DNA of 37,871 bases from Desulfobulbaceae bacterium (GTDB lineage: Bacteria > Desulfobacterota > Desulfobulbia > Desulfobulbales > Desulfocapsaceae). Both the position numbers and the translations under genes were made by a program. The notes under the pieces were generated by a model. That model saw nothing but the letters and a program-made list of their open reading frames with translations. It ran no database searches and had not been told where the DNA came from. The first letter of the stretch is position 1, and each line of letters starts with the position of its first letter. Shown here piece by piece: positions 1-8,528 of this stretch. The stretch covers positions 1 through 37,871 of the forward strand of contig JAHEER010000028.1 of assembly GCA_024640625.1 (NCBI GenBank). Direction: 5' to 3'.

Positions 1-1
1 G

Positions 2-2824
2 AGCAAGGCGCCACGAGTGACCAGGGTGTCCACTGGTGAGGAGGCGTTTGCCGCCATCGAAGCGAAAAAATACGATCTGGTTATTACCATGCCCTACCTG
101 GCGGGAATGAATGCCTTCAATCTGGGGCGGCAGATCAAAGAGACCAATCCCAACCTGCCGGTGGTGCTCCTCACCCATAATTTGCGGAGTCTTTTTCCTC
201 TGCCGCCGAACCTGGACCGCAAGTCAATCGACGACGTCTATCTATGGTGCTGTGAAGACGACCTGCTGATGGCCATCATCAAAAACGTCGAAGACCATGC
301 CAACGTTGATAACGACACTGCCAGGGCCATGGTCAGGGTGATCATTTACGTCGAGGATTCACCCGATTATCGCTCACTCTTCCTACCGGCCATCTACCGT
401 GAAGTGGTCAGGCAGACCCAGTCGGTTCTCGATGAGAGCATCAATGAGCGGCACCGGCTGTTGAGGATGAGAGCCCGGCCTAAAATCCTCATGGCCCACA
501 GTTATGAAGAAGCCTTGAAGCTCTATGAAACCTATAAACCATTCGTCTTCGCCGTTATCTCAGACGCCAGGTTTCCCCAGGAGGGCAGGGTTGAGGGACG
601 GGCAGGCGAACGCTTTCTGTCCCTGATCAGAGAAGAAGTTCCCGATCTGCCCCTGCTCATGATCTCCTCGGAGGCAGAGAACCGGAGAAGGGCCGAGGAA
701 ATCCCGGCCGTATTCATTGCCAAACAGTCGTCCGATATTCACAAAGAATTACATCACTTTTTTCTCACCTATCTGGGCTTCGGCGATTTCGTCTTCAGAA
801 TGCCCGATGGCTCTCCGATCTGCAGTGCCTCCAGCATCGTTGAGTTCGAGCGGGAGCTGACCCAGGTCCCCGACGAATGTCTGCAGTATCACGCCCTGCG
901 CAACCACTTTTCCAACTGGATGATGGCCCGCTCCGAAGTTCGGCTGGCCCGCAGCCTGCATCGCGATTTCATCGGTGATATCAACAATGTCGAGGCCATG
1001 CGCGAGAATATCGTCAGCAAGGTCAGATCACTCAGAAAACTTCGGCAGCAGGGAGTTATCACCGGTTTCAAGCGTGACACCTACGATGCCGAAATCAACG
1101 AATTTGTTAAAATCGGCGAGGGACCCATCGGCGGCAAGGCCAGAGGGCTGGCTTTCATGTGGGGGTGCTTGCAACGGTCCGAGTCCGACGACTCGGTGCT
1201 CTCCCAACACCGGGTCAACATCCCCCGGTCGGTGGTCGTTTCGGCCCAGGGTTTTGATGACTTCGTCAGCCAGAACAATTTGTTTTTCAGCTCAGCAATG
1301 AGTGATGAGCACATTGCCGACCTGTTCATTGATGCCCGGCTGCCATCCTGGCTCAGGCAGGATCTCGAAGCTTTTCTGCACCACTGTGACTTCCCTCTCT
1401 CGGTGCGTTCCTCGAGTTTGCTCGAGGACGGTCAGTTCAGACCCTATGCCGGTCTCTATTCCACTTATTTCCTGACCAACAACCACGAGGAGTTCGACGA
1501 ACGACTCGGACAGCTTGAAACGGCGGTGAAGATGGTGTATGCCTCTACCTGGTTTGAGAGTCCCCAGGCATTTTCCCGGGGAGTGGGGGCGGGCGGCCGG
1601 GATGACTCCATGGCGGTCATCATCCAGGAACTGGTGGGGGTAGACTACCAGGGACGCTGGTATCCGGCGGTCTCCGGCGTGGCCCAGTCGCATAACTACT
1701 ATCCGGTTCAGGACATGAAGCCCTCCGAGGGCATTGCCCATATTGCCCTGGGTGTTGGCAAAACCGTGGTTGAGGGCGAGCGCAACCTGCGTTTTTCACC
1801 GGCGCATCCGCAGAAACTCATCCAGTTCTCGACGGTCGAAGACATTCTCGAAAATTGTCAGCGCCAGCTCTACGCGCTTGATATGGAGAACTCAGCCTGC
1901 CTGAACCGCCACAATGCCAACCTCACCAGGTACGACGTGCAGAGCATTGCTGCAGATGCACCCGTGGGTCTGCTGGCTTCTACCTATGTCCCCGAGGAGC
2001 ACCGGATCAGGGACGTGAACATGCCCGGGGTGAAAATCCTGACCTTTGCCCAGATACTCAAATATTCCCTCTATCCGCTCGGGGAGATTCTCTCGGAGCT
2101 GCTGATCATTGGACGCACCGCGATGGGCAGCGAAGTGGAGATCGAATTTGCCGTACAACTCGGCGAAACGCTTGACCAGTCAACCTTTTACCTGCTCCAG
2201 ATCAGGCCGATGGTGACTGGTGGAGAGCGGGTCGATGTGGGTATCTGCGATCACGAAATCGAACAGTCTATCATTTACTCCACCCAGAGTCTGGGGCACG
2301 GCAGAATATCTACTGTCACGGACATCATTTTCGTTAAACCAGATGCCTTCGATCCCGCCGAGACAAGAAACATTGCCCGTGAGATCGGAGAGTTTAACCG
2401 GCTAATCCAGGCAGAAGGGAGACACCACCTACTGATCGGACCAGGCCGCTGGGGCACCAACGATCACTGGCTCGGTATTCCGGTACAGTGGGTCGATATC
2501 AGTGCTGTGCAGGCCATAGTTGAAGTGAGAAGCACACTGCTCAGGGCCGACCCTTCCCAGGGGTCGCATTTCTTTCAGAATATCACCTCGCTGGGCATTC
2601 CCTATCTGACCGTCGACGAGAAGAACGGCAACAACGGCAGCAACGGCGATCGGGTCGACTGGGACTGGCTGCTCGACTATCCGTGCGACGATGACGGCAC
2701 ATGGGTCAGGCATCTGAGACTGGACTATTCTTTGACCATTAAGTGCGAAGGACCGGAATCAAAGGGTATCGTGCTCTACCGGGAGGATCTTGTAAACCGT
2801 ACCTGTACGACTGAGGAGTCGTAA
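2..2824 (+). CDS. Receiver-domain / PEP-synthase-like ATP-grasp fusion protein (5' partial)
   Basis: The reading frame is open to the left window edge, so the true start lies upstream. The GTG at 17 is inside a receiver domain and is not a credible start. About 940 residues are visible. The first ~110 are the end of a REC-like domain in which the usual phospho-acceptor position (after DLVIT) is Met. A second REC-like domain follows (~110-260) with an acidic pocket (YVEDSPDY), a candidate acceptor Asp in VISDARFP, then MISS and IAKQS. Residues ~370-750 match the PPDK/PEP-synthase N-terminal ATP-grasp domain (GKARGLAF, SVRSSSLLEDG, GKTVVEGE, LLQIRPMV). The phosphohistidine swivel and PEP-binding barrel of true PEP synthase are absent. 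A C-terminal extension carries GPGRWGT. I infer a regulatory or nucleotide/phosphoryl-handling protein rather than a complete PEP synthase. It ends 22 bases before gdhA and is probably co-transcribed with it. Confidence 0.8.
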   Translation, partial: SKAPRVTRVSTGEEAFAAIEAKKYDLVITMPYLAGMNAFNLGRQIKETNPNLPVVLLTHNLRSLFPLPPNLDRKSIDDVYLWCCEDDLLMAIIKNVEDHANVDNDTARAMVRVIIYVEDSPDYRSLFLPAIYREVVRQTQSVLDESINERHRLLRMRARPKILMAHSYEEALKLYETYKPFVFAVISDARFPQEGRVEGRAGERFLSLIREEVPDLPLLMISSEAENRRRAEEIPAVFIAKQSSDIHKELHHFFLTYLGFGDFVFRMPDGSPICSASSIVEFERELTQVPDECLQYHALRNHFSNWMMARSEVRLARSLHRDFIGDINNVEAMRENIVSKVRSLRKLRQQGVITGFKRDTYDAEINEFVKIGEGPIGGKARGLAFMWGCLQRSESDDSVLSQHRVNIPRSVVVSAQGFDDFVSQNNLFFSSAMSDEHIADLFIDARLPSWLRQDLEAFLHHCDFPLSVRSSSLLEDGQFRPYAGLYSTYFLTNNHEEFDERLGQLETAVKMVYASTWFESPQAFSRGVGAGGRDDSMAVIIQELVGVDYQGRWYPAVSGVAQSHNYYPVQDMKPSEGIAHIALGVGKTVVEGERNLRFSPAHPQKLIQFSTVEDILENCQRQLYALDMENSACLNRHNANLTRYDVQSIAADAPVGLLASTYVPEEHRIRDVNMPGVKILTFAQILKYSLYPLGEILSELLIIGRTAMGSEVEIEFAVQLGETLDQSTFYLLQIRPMVTGGERVDVGICDHEIEQSIIYSTQSLGHGRISTVTDIIFVKPDAFDPAETRNIAREIGEFNRLIQAEGRHHLLIGPGRWGTNDHWLGIPVQWVDISAVQAIVEVRSTLLRADPSQGSHFFQNITSLGIPYLTVDEKNGNNGSNGDRVDWDWLLDYPCDDDGTWVRHLRLDYSLTIKCEGPESKGIVLYREDLVNRTCTTEES

Positions 2825-2846
2825 TTCATCAGAAAAGGAGAAGTCA

Positions 2847-4196
2847 ATGGAACAGATTGTCGAAATGATTCAGGCGAGGGATCCTGAACAGTATGAATTC
2901 CATCAGGCCGTCGAAGAGGTGATCGAGTCGGTCAAGCCGGTGCTGGACCGCAATCCGGAGTACCGTCAGCAGGCGGTTCTCGAACGCATCACCGAGCCGG
3001 AACGGGTGGTCATGTTTCGGGTTCCCTGGATGGCGGACAACGGCCAGGTGCAGGTGAATCGCGGGTTCCGGGTGGAGATGAACAGCGCCATCGGACCCTA
3101 TAAAGGAGGGCTGCGGTTTCACCCCTCGGTGAATCTGGGAATCATCAAGTTTCTGGCCTTCGAACAGGTCTTTAAAAACTCACTTACCACCCTGGCCATG
3201 GGCGGCGGCAAGGGCGGCTCCGATTTTGACCCGAAAGGCAAATCGGACATGGAAGTGATGCGCTTCTGCCAGTCGTTCATGTCTGAGCTCTATCGCCACA
3301 TCGGTCCCAACACCGATGTTCCGGCCGGCGATATCGGGGTAGGGGCCAGGGAGATCGGCTACCTCTTCGGCATGTATAAAAAACTGAAGAACGAATTCAC
3401 CGGGGTATTGACCGGCAAGAGCCTTAACTGGGGCGGCAGCCTGATCAGGCCGGAGGCCACCGGCTACGGCGTCGTCTATTTCGCCGCCGAGATGCTGGCC
3501 ACCCGGGGTGAGTCGCTGGAGGGTAAAACCTGCCTGGTGTCGGGATCGGGCAACGTCGCCCAGTTCACTACCGAGAAAATCATCGATCTGGGCGGCCGGG
3601 TGGTCACGCTGTCCGACTCGTCCGGCTATATATACGACGAACAGGGTATCGACAGGGAAAAGCTCGACTTTGTCATGGATCTGAAAAATATCAGGCGGGG
3701 CAGGATCAGCGACTACCTGAATGCCTATCCCCATGCCGTGTATACCGCGGTTGATCCAGCCCTTGACCACAATCCACTGTGGGACCATCGAGCCGACTGT
3801 GCCTTCCCGGCTGCAACCCAGAACGAAATCAACGACAAGGACGCGGCCAAATTGTTGGCCAATGGTGTCTATCTGGTCAGTGAAGGGGCCAACATGCCGT
3901 CCACACCTGAGGCTGTCGATCTGTTCATCGACAACAAAATTCTGTATGGCCCCGGCAAAGCGGCCAATGCCGGCGGCGTAGCCGTATCCGGCCTGGAGAT
4001 GGCCCAGAACTCGATGCGCCTGGCCTGGCCCCGCGAGGAGGTAGACAGTCGCCTGAAGCATATCATGGAGTCGATTCACCGTACCTGTATCGATGCTGCC
4101 GGCAGCTACGGTGCGGATGGAAATTATGTGATCGGGGCCAACATCGCCGGCTTCATTAAAGTGGTCAACGCCATGCTCGACCAGGGACTCGTTTAA
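2847..4196 (+). CDS. gdhA: NADP-type glutamate dehydrogenase
   Basis: 449 residues, the normal length for the hexameric bacterial enzyme that makes glutamate from 2-oxoglutarate and ammonium. The Glu/Leu/Phe/Val dehydrogenase dimerisation domain holds the family signature AMGGGKGGSDFDPKG, with the catalytic Lys at ~122. The substrate-binding region GPYKGGLRFHPSVN is intact. The C-terminal Rossmann domain begins near residue 230 (LVSGSGNVAQ). A Shine-Dalgarno AAAAGGAG lies about 7 bases before the ATG. It follows the receiver/ATP-grasp fusion gene at short distance and is followed by bpt about 20 bases downstream, so the four plus-strand genes here probably form one transcript. Cofactor preference (NADP) is inferred from overall resemblance to GdhA. 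Confidence 0.95.
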   Translation: MEQIVEMIQARDPEQYEFHQAVEEVIESVKPVLDRNPEYRQQAVLERITEPERVVMFRVPWMADNGQVQVNRGFRVEMNSAIGPYKGGLRFHPSVNLGIIKFLAFEQVFKNSLTTLAMGGGKGGSDFDPKGKSDMEVMRFCQSFMSELYRHIGPNTDVPAGDIGVGAREIGYLFGMYKKLKNEFTGVLTGKSLNWGGSLIRPEATGYGVVYFAAEMLATRGESLEGKTCLVSGSGNVAQFTTEKIIDLGGRVVTLSDSSGYIYDEQGIDREKLDFVMDLKNIRRGRISDYLNAYPHAVYTAVDPALDHNPLWDHRADCAFPAATQNEINDKDAAKLLANGVYLVSEGANMPSTPEAVDLFIDNKILYGPGKAANAGGVAVSGLEMAQNSMRLAWPREEVDSRLKHIMESIHRTCIDAAGSYGADGNYVIGANIAGFIKVVNAMLDQGLV

Positions 4197-4219
4197 AGGA
4201 CGTGGGGTCGGGGGCGCCA

Positions 4220-4957
4220 ATGTCGATGTACGATCGCCAGTGCGAGCTTGAATTTGCCAGGCTGCAGAGCAGGCTGGACCGCTATTTCATCAACATGTCG
4301 ATGGAATGTCCCTACCAGCTTCCCTATACAGCGACCTTTTACCAGGCCCTGTTCGGGCCCATCACCGATCGTATCATGGAGCTTTTTCTCGCCGCCGGTT
4401 ACCGGCGTAACGGCAATAGTCTCTATACAATGCGCTGCCTAGATTGCCGACGGTGTGTACCTATCAGACTGCATCCGGCAGAATTCAAGCCCAACAGAAA
4501 CCAACGCCGTACTCTTAAGAAAAACAGTGATCTCTCCGTGCATTTCAATTCGGTCCAGATGAGCGAGGAAAATCTCGATCTTTGCGAACATTTTCTTACC
4601 AACCGATACCCGCAGAAGAACAACACCGCACTGGGCTATTATTCGGGGTTTTTTCTCAACCATATCGTCACCTCGCTCGAACTCCACTACCGCAAGGACG
4701 GCCGCCTATTGGGCAACGGCATTATCGATATAGGTGAAAACTGGATGAATGCAGTCTATTTTTATTTCGACACCAGCGAAGCGGCCCGCAGCCTGGGTAC
4801 TTTCAATATCCTCACCATGATTGATTTCTGCCGGCAGAAAAATATTCAGTACCTCTACCTGGGCTACTACATCGATGACGTATCGGGGATGCAATACAAA
4901 ACCCAGTTTAGACCCTGCTACCTGCGCCAGAACGACAGCTGGGAAATGGTCAGATGA
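4220..4957 (+). CDS. bpt: Bpt-type aminoacyl-tRNA-protein transferase (N-degron leucyl/arginyl transferase)
   Basis: About 245 residues, normal for bacterial Bpt/Ate-like transferases, which move an aminoacyl group from tRNA to the N-terminus of a protein and mark it for ClpS/ClpAP degradation. Family hallmarks are visible: the N-terminal CPYQLPY segment, the Cys cluster MRCLDCRRCVPIRL, and the adjacent basic stretch NRNQRRTLKKN. The C-terminal half holds the acyltransferase-like fold (YLYLGYYIDDVSGMQYK). I chose the ATG at 4220 because GGGGG sits five bases upstream. The frame also opens at a GTG at 4202, but that has a purine tract only one base away. The stop overlaps the start of the next gene (ATGA), so the two are translationally coupled. 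No aat or clpS is in the window. Confidence 0.88.
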   Translation: MSMYDRQCELEFARLQSRLDRYFINMSMECPYQLPYTATFYQALFGPITDRIMELFLAAGYRRNGNSLYTMRCLDCRRCVPIRLHPAEFKPNRNQRRTLKKNSDLSVHFNSVQMSEENLDLCEHFLTNRYPQKNNTALGYYSGFFLNHIVTSLELHYRKDGRLLGNGIIDIGENWMNAVYFYFDTSEAARSLGTFNILTMIDFCRQKNIQYLYLGYYIDDVSGMQYKTQFRPCYLRQNDSWEMVR

Positions 4958-5958
4958 AAGAGGCGCGTTTCTATCAATCAGACGGGGATACGGTGATCTG
5001 CGGGCTGTGTGCGCATCACTGCCACATAAAAAACAACCGCCGGGGCATCTGCGGGGTCCGGGAGAACCGCGACGGGGTGCTTTACACGCTTTCCTACGGC
5101 AAGGTATCGGCGGAGCATGTCGATCCCATCGAGAAGAAGCCGCTCTTTCATTTTCTGCCCGGATCGCTGACCTATTCGATCGCCACCGTGGGCTGCAATT
5201 TCAAGTGCCTGCATTGCCAGAACTATTCGCTCTCGCAGGCGGGACCACAGGTGCAGCGGATTCCGCATCTCAGAAAGGAGCCCGAAAACATTGTAGAAAC
5301 TGCCAGGATGGCGGGGTGCGCCTCCATCAGCTACACTTATTCGGAGCCCACCGTGTTTTTCGAGTTTGCCTACGAGTGCGCAGAACTGGCCCAGCGCCAG
5401 GGGTTGAAAAATGTCTTTGTCTCGAATGGCTACATGAGTTCCGATGCGGCCGCTGCGCTGGTGGAGGTGCTGGACGGCATCAATATCGATATAAAAGCAT
5501 TTTCCGAGGAGTTCTACAGTTCGATCTGCGGGGGCAGTCTCCAGCAGGTGCTGGACAATGTCAGATATTTCCGGGACCGGGGGGTCTGGGTGGAGGCGAC
5601 TACTTTGGTGATTCCGGAACTAAACGATTCAGAAGAAGAGCTACAGCGCCTGGCCGCCTTCATCTGTTCAGTGGACCCGGCCCTGCCCTGGCATGTGTCG
5701 GCCTTCAGGCCTACTTATAAAATGACCGATCGACTCCCGACCCCCTCCCAGGTCCTGAATAGAGCCAGGGACATCGGCCATGCTGCGGGGCTGCGCCACG
5801 TCTACATCGGCAACGTCCACGGCGGCGGCGGAGAGGATACCTGCTGCCCGGCCTGCGCGAAAACAATCATTCACCGCCACGGGTTTACGGTGCGGCAGAA
5901 TTTGCTCGCCCAAGGCAGCTGCCCGTTCTGCAACACCGCACTAAGCGGGGTCTGGTGA
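4954..5958 (+). CDS. amrS: AmmeMemoRadiSam-system radical SAM enzyme (AmrS)
   Basis: 334 residues. The radical SAM cluster motif is CNFKCLHC (Cys81, Cys85, Cys88), in the form typical of the PflA-related AmrS family. The N-terminus has further paired cysteines (CGLC at 16-19, then Cys23 and Cys33), and the C-terminus has a rubredoxin-like pair of knuckles (CCPAC and CPFC), so additional metal binding is likely. The conserved HVDPIEKKPLFHFLPG segment precedes the SAM motif. Family members occur with Memo and AMMECR1 proteins and act as glycyl-radical-activase-like or RNA/protein-modifying enzymes of uncertain substrate. Neither partner is in this window. The gene overlaps bpt by four bases, and it converges on cysK with only 18 bases between the stops. 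Confidence 0.88.
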   Translation: MKEARFYQSDGDTVICGLCAHHCHIKNNRRGICGVRENRDGVLYTLSYGKVSAEHVDPIEKKPLFHFLPGSLTYSIATVGCNFKCLHCQNYSLSQAGPQVQRIPHLRKEPENIVETARMAGCASISYTYSEPTVFFEFAYECAELAQRQGLKNVFVSNGYMSSDAAAALVEVLDGINIDIKAFSEEFYSSICGGSLQQVLDNVRYFRDRGVWVEATTLVIPELNDSEEELQRLAAFICSVDPALPWHVSAFRPTYKMTDRLPTPSQVLNRARDIGHAAGLRHVYIGNVHGGGGEDTCCPACAKTIIHRHGFTVRQNLLAQGSCPFCNTALSGVW

Positions 5959-5976
5959 GCGCCTCAGTCCCGCTCG

Positions 5977-6894
5977 TCAACTGCTGATCAGATCGGTGCT
6001 CAGATAGCGCTCACCGGTGTCGGGCATGATGAAGACGATGTTCTTCCCCTTGTTTTCCGGTCTGGCGGCAACCTGCAGTGCCGCCCATCCGGCAGCCCCT
6101 GATGAAATACCGCAGAAGATCCCCTCTTTGCTGGCCAGCAGCCTGGCGGTCTCGAAGGCGTCTTCGTTGGTGACGGTTATGATCTCGTCGAGGATGTCCG
6201 TGTTGAGCACTTCGGGCACGAAGCCCGCGCCAATCCCCTGAATCTTGTGCGGGCTATGGGTGCCTCCGGATAGCACTGGCGAATTGGCCGGCTCTACGGC
6301 GATCGTGTGCAGGGTCGGCTTGCGCTTTTTAAGTACTTCTGAAACCCCGGTGATGGTGCCGCCGGTGCCGACGCCGGCGATGAAGATGTCGATCTTGCCG
6401 TCGGTGTCAAGCCAGATTTCCTCGGCGGTGCTCTTCCTGTGAACCTCCGGATTGGCCGGGTTGGTAAACTGGTTGGGCATGAAACTGTTGTCGTTTTCGG
6501 CCAGGATTGCCTCGGCCTTGGCGATCGACCCTTTTATACCTTCAGCTGCCGGTGTCAATACCAGTTCGGCCCCGAGGTGGGTCATTAGGGTCCGCCGCTC
6601 GACGCTCATGCTGTCGGGCATGGTAAGCAGCAGCCGCAACCCTTTGGAGGCGCAGACAAAGGCAAGGCCGATACCGGTGTTGCCGCTGGTCGGTTCGACG
6701 ATGAGGGTATCTTCGTTGATCAGGCCGTCCTGGATGCCTGCTTCAATCATCGCTACGGCAATGCGGCATTTGACGCTGCCCATCGGGTTTCTCGATTCCT
6801 GTTTACCCATTAGAATGGCACCTGTTTCCTTGCCCAGGCGCTGCAGGGTCAGCAGCGGTGTGCAACCGTAGGTTTGGGTCAGTGAAAGAGCCAT
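5977..6894 (-). CDS. cysK: O-acetylserine sulfhydrylase (cysteine synthase A)
   Basis: 305 residues, standard for CysK. The enzyme makes cysteine from O-acetylserine and sulfide with pyridoxal phosphate. The PLP lysine is in [11 protein letters not shown] (Lys42). The substrate-binding loop TSGNTGIG and the phosphate-binding [10 protein letters not shown] stretch are both present. It is the last gene of a minus-strand run and begins 12 bases after the serine acetyltransferase stop, preceded by AGGAGG. Direct linkage to the acetyltransferase fits the known cysteine synthase complex. No terminator was found between it and the convergent amrS gene. Confidence 0.96.
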   Translation of the reverse strand: MALSLTQTYGCTPLLTLQRLGKETGAILMGKQESRNPMGSVKCRIAVAMIEAGIQDGLINEDTLIVEPTSGNTGIGLAFVCASKGLRLLLTMPDSMSVERRTLMTHLGAELVLTPAAEGIKGSIAKAEAILAENDNSFMPNQFTNPANPEVHRKSTAEEIWLDTDGKIDIFIAGVGTGGTITGVSEVLKKRKPTLHTIAVEPANSPVLSGGTHSPHKIQGIGAGFVPEVLNTDILDEIITVTNEDAFETARLLASKEGIFCGISSGAAGWAALQVAARPENKGKNIVFIMPDTGERYLSTDLISS

Positions 6895-6906
6895 GATGTC
6901 CTCCTG

Positions 6907-7899
6907 TCATAGGGGCTGTTTTGAGTTGCGGTAGATCAGTTCCGGTCGTTTCAGCAGTACTCTTGTGCCGGTACTGACGCTTTCGGTGAGCCAGATATTT
7001 CCGCCAATGACAGATCCGGCTCCGATGACGGTATCTCCGCCGAGAATTGTGGTATTGGAATAGACGATGACGTCGTCTTCCAGGGTAGGATGCCGTTTTT
7101 GATGACGCAGAGACTCGACGGCATCTTTGGGCAGGGATAAGGCTCCGAGGGTGACACCCTGGTAGAGTCGTACGTTTTTACCGATGATGGTGGTTTCTCC
7201 AATGACCACACCGGTGCCGTGATCGATGCACAGTCCCGGTCCGATCTGGGCTCCGGGATTGATGTCGATGCCGGTCTCGCCGTGGGCCCACTCGGTCATG
7301 ATTCTTGGTATGATCGGCACTTGCAGTTTGTATAGCTCGTGAGCCAGCCGGTAGACGGTGATTGCCAGCAGTCCCGGGTAACTGAAGATCACCTCGTCGG
7401 GACTCTTGGAGGCAGGATCACCTTCCAGGGTGGCCCTGATATCCTGAGACAGAATCGAGGCGATGCCCGGCAATGTGGTGATCAAACGGTAGGCCAGCTC
7501 GCTGGCCCGCTGCTCGCAGTTGGTGCAGGGCTTCTCCTGTCGTCGGCAGTCATGGCGAATGGCCATGGATATCTGCTCGCAGAGCTTATCGTAGAGCTCC
7601 GTAGTTTCCTTGCCGATGTAATATTCCAGGTTGGAGGCGTGCAGGCTGGCCGAGGTGAAATACCCCGGAAACAGGATACGCCGTGCCTGCTTGATGATAT
7701 CGATGATCGCCTTGTGCGACGGGATTGCCACTGGACTGATGTGATCGTAGCAATCCTTGGTGCTCCAGGATTGCATCAGTTTATCAACCACTTCCGGGAT
7801 CAGGTGATGCTTGGAGGCGGCGCTCACGTGCTGATGGTCGCAGAGTTCACCCACCATGGTGACACTGAGTTCCTTTACCGTGTTATTTTCTGTGCTCAT
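6907..7899 (-). CDS. cysE: Serine O-acetyltransferase, EpsC type
   Basis: 330 residues. It acetylates serine to O-acetylserine, the acceptor used by the adjacent cysK product. The C-terminal third is a left-handed beta-helix of hexapeptide repeats (GAQIGPGLCIDHGTGVVIGE) with the catalytic His in the IDHGTG motif. The N-terminal ~170 residues are a long helical extension, as in EpsC-type enzymes, and contain a small cysteine cluster (CRRQEKPCTNCEQ) near residues 118-131. Its start follows the metW stop by two bases, indicating coupled translation. The Cys cluster could bind metal or act in redox control, but that is only an inference. Confidence 0.92.
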   Translation of the reverse strand: MSTENNTVKELSVTMVGELCDHQHVSAASKHHLIPEVVDKLMQSWSTKDCYDHISPVAIPSHKAIIDIIKQARRILFPGYFTSASLHASNLEYYIGKETTELYDKLCEQISMAIRHDCRRQEKPCTNCEQRASELAYRLITTLPGIASILSQDIRATLEGDPASKSPDEVIFSYPGLLAITVYRLAHELYKLQVPIIPRIMTEWAHGETGIDINPGAQIGPGLCIDHGTGVVIGETTIIGKNVRLYQGVTLGALSLPKDAVESLRHQKRHPTLEDDVIVYSNTTILGGDTVIGAGSVIGGNIWLTESVSTGTRVLLKRPELIYRNSKQPL

Positions 7900-7901
7900 G
7901 G

Positions 7902-8528
7902 TCAGGCCTCTTTTTCGATCATGAAAATTCCGTAGGTTGCCCTGAGATTGCTCAACGATTTTACCACGCTGCCATAATTGGCGTGATGATCTGTTTTAAT
8001 TGCCGTTTCCTCAACGATGCGGTAGCCGACATCCCTGGCAAAATTTTTAAAATCCTTCAGGGTTATGACCCGGATGTTCGGGGTATCGTACCAGTTGTAG
8101 GGAAGTTCTTCACTTTTGGGGGCCATACCTTTGAGCAGCAACTGGAATCGTATCGAATAATGGCTGAAGTTGGGGAAACTGACGATGAACCGCCGGCCGA
8201 TCCTGGACAGGGAATAGAGCAGCCGGGCCGGTTCGTAGACCTGCTGCAGGGTCTGGCTGAGAATTACATAGTCGAAGCGCTTGTCCGGGTAGTCGTCCAC
8301 CTCATCGTTGAAGTCCCCCTGCAGGACGCTCAGCCCGTTGGCGATGCAGTAGGCGGCTTTCTCTTCGTCCTGTTCGATGCCGACCCCGCTGACTTGCTTG
8401 TGAACATGGAGCCAGGCCAGCAGCTCACCGTGTCCGCAGCCCAGGTCGAGCACCCTCGATCCTGGATCGATCCAGGAAGCGATGACCTGCAGATCAAAAC
8501 GCATTTGCTCAGTTTCGGGGAACACCAT
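7902..8528 (-). CDS. metW: MetW methyltransferase-like partner of homoserine acyltransferase
   Basis: 208 residues with a class I SAM-methyltransferase-like fold: motif I is VLDLGCGHGELLAWL, followed by GVGIEQDE and the family-specific SQTLQQVYEP and SFPNFSHYSIR stretches that define MetW. In several proteobacteria MetW and MetX act together in making O-acyl-homoserine. The ATG lies inside the end of metX (20-base overlap), and GGAGG sits seven bases upstream within metX. This tight coupling supports joint function. Confidence 0.93.
   Translation of the reverse strand: MVFPETEQMRFDLQVIASWIDPGSRVLDLGCGHGELLAWLHVHKQVSGVGIEQDEEKAAYCIANGLSVLQGDFNDEVDDYPDKRFDYVILSQTLQQVYEPARLLYSLSRIGRRFIVSFPNFSHYSIRFQLLLKGMAPKSEELPYNWYDTPNIRVITLKDFKNFARDVGYRIVEETAIKTDHHANYGSVVKSLSNLRATYGIFMIEKEA

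Noticed and set aside
3180..4220. 346-codon open frame antisense to gdhA
   Set aside because: It mirrors a GC-rich conserved gene, has no family resemblance and no ribosome binding site; gdhA on the plus strand is certain.
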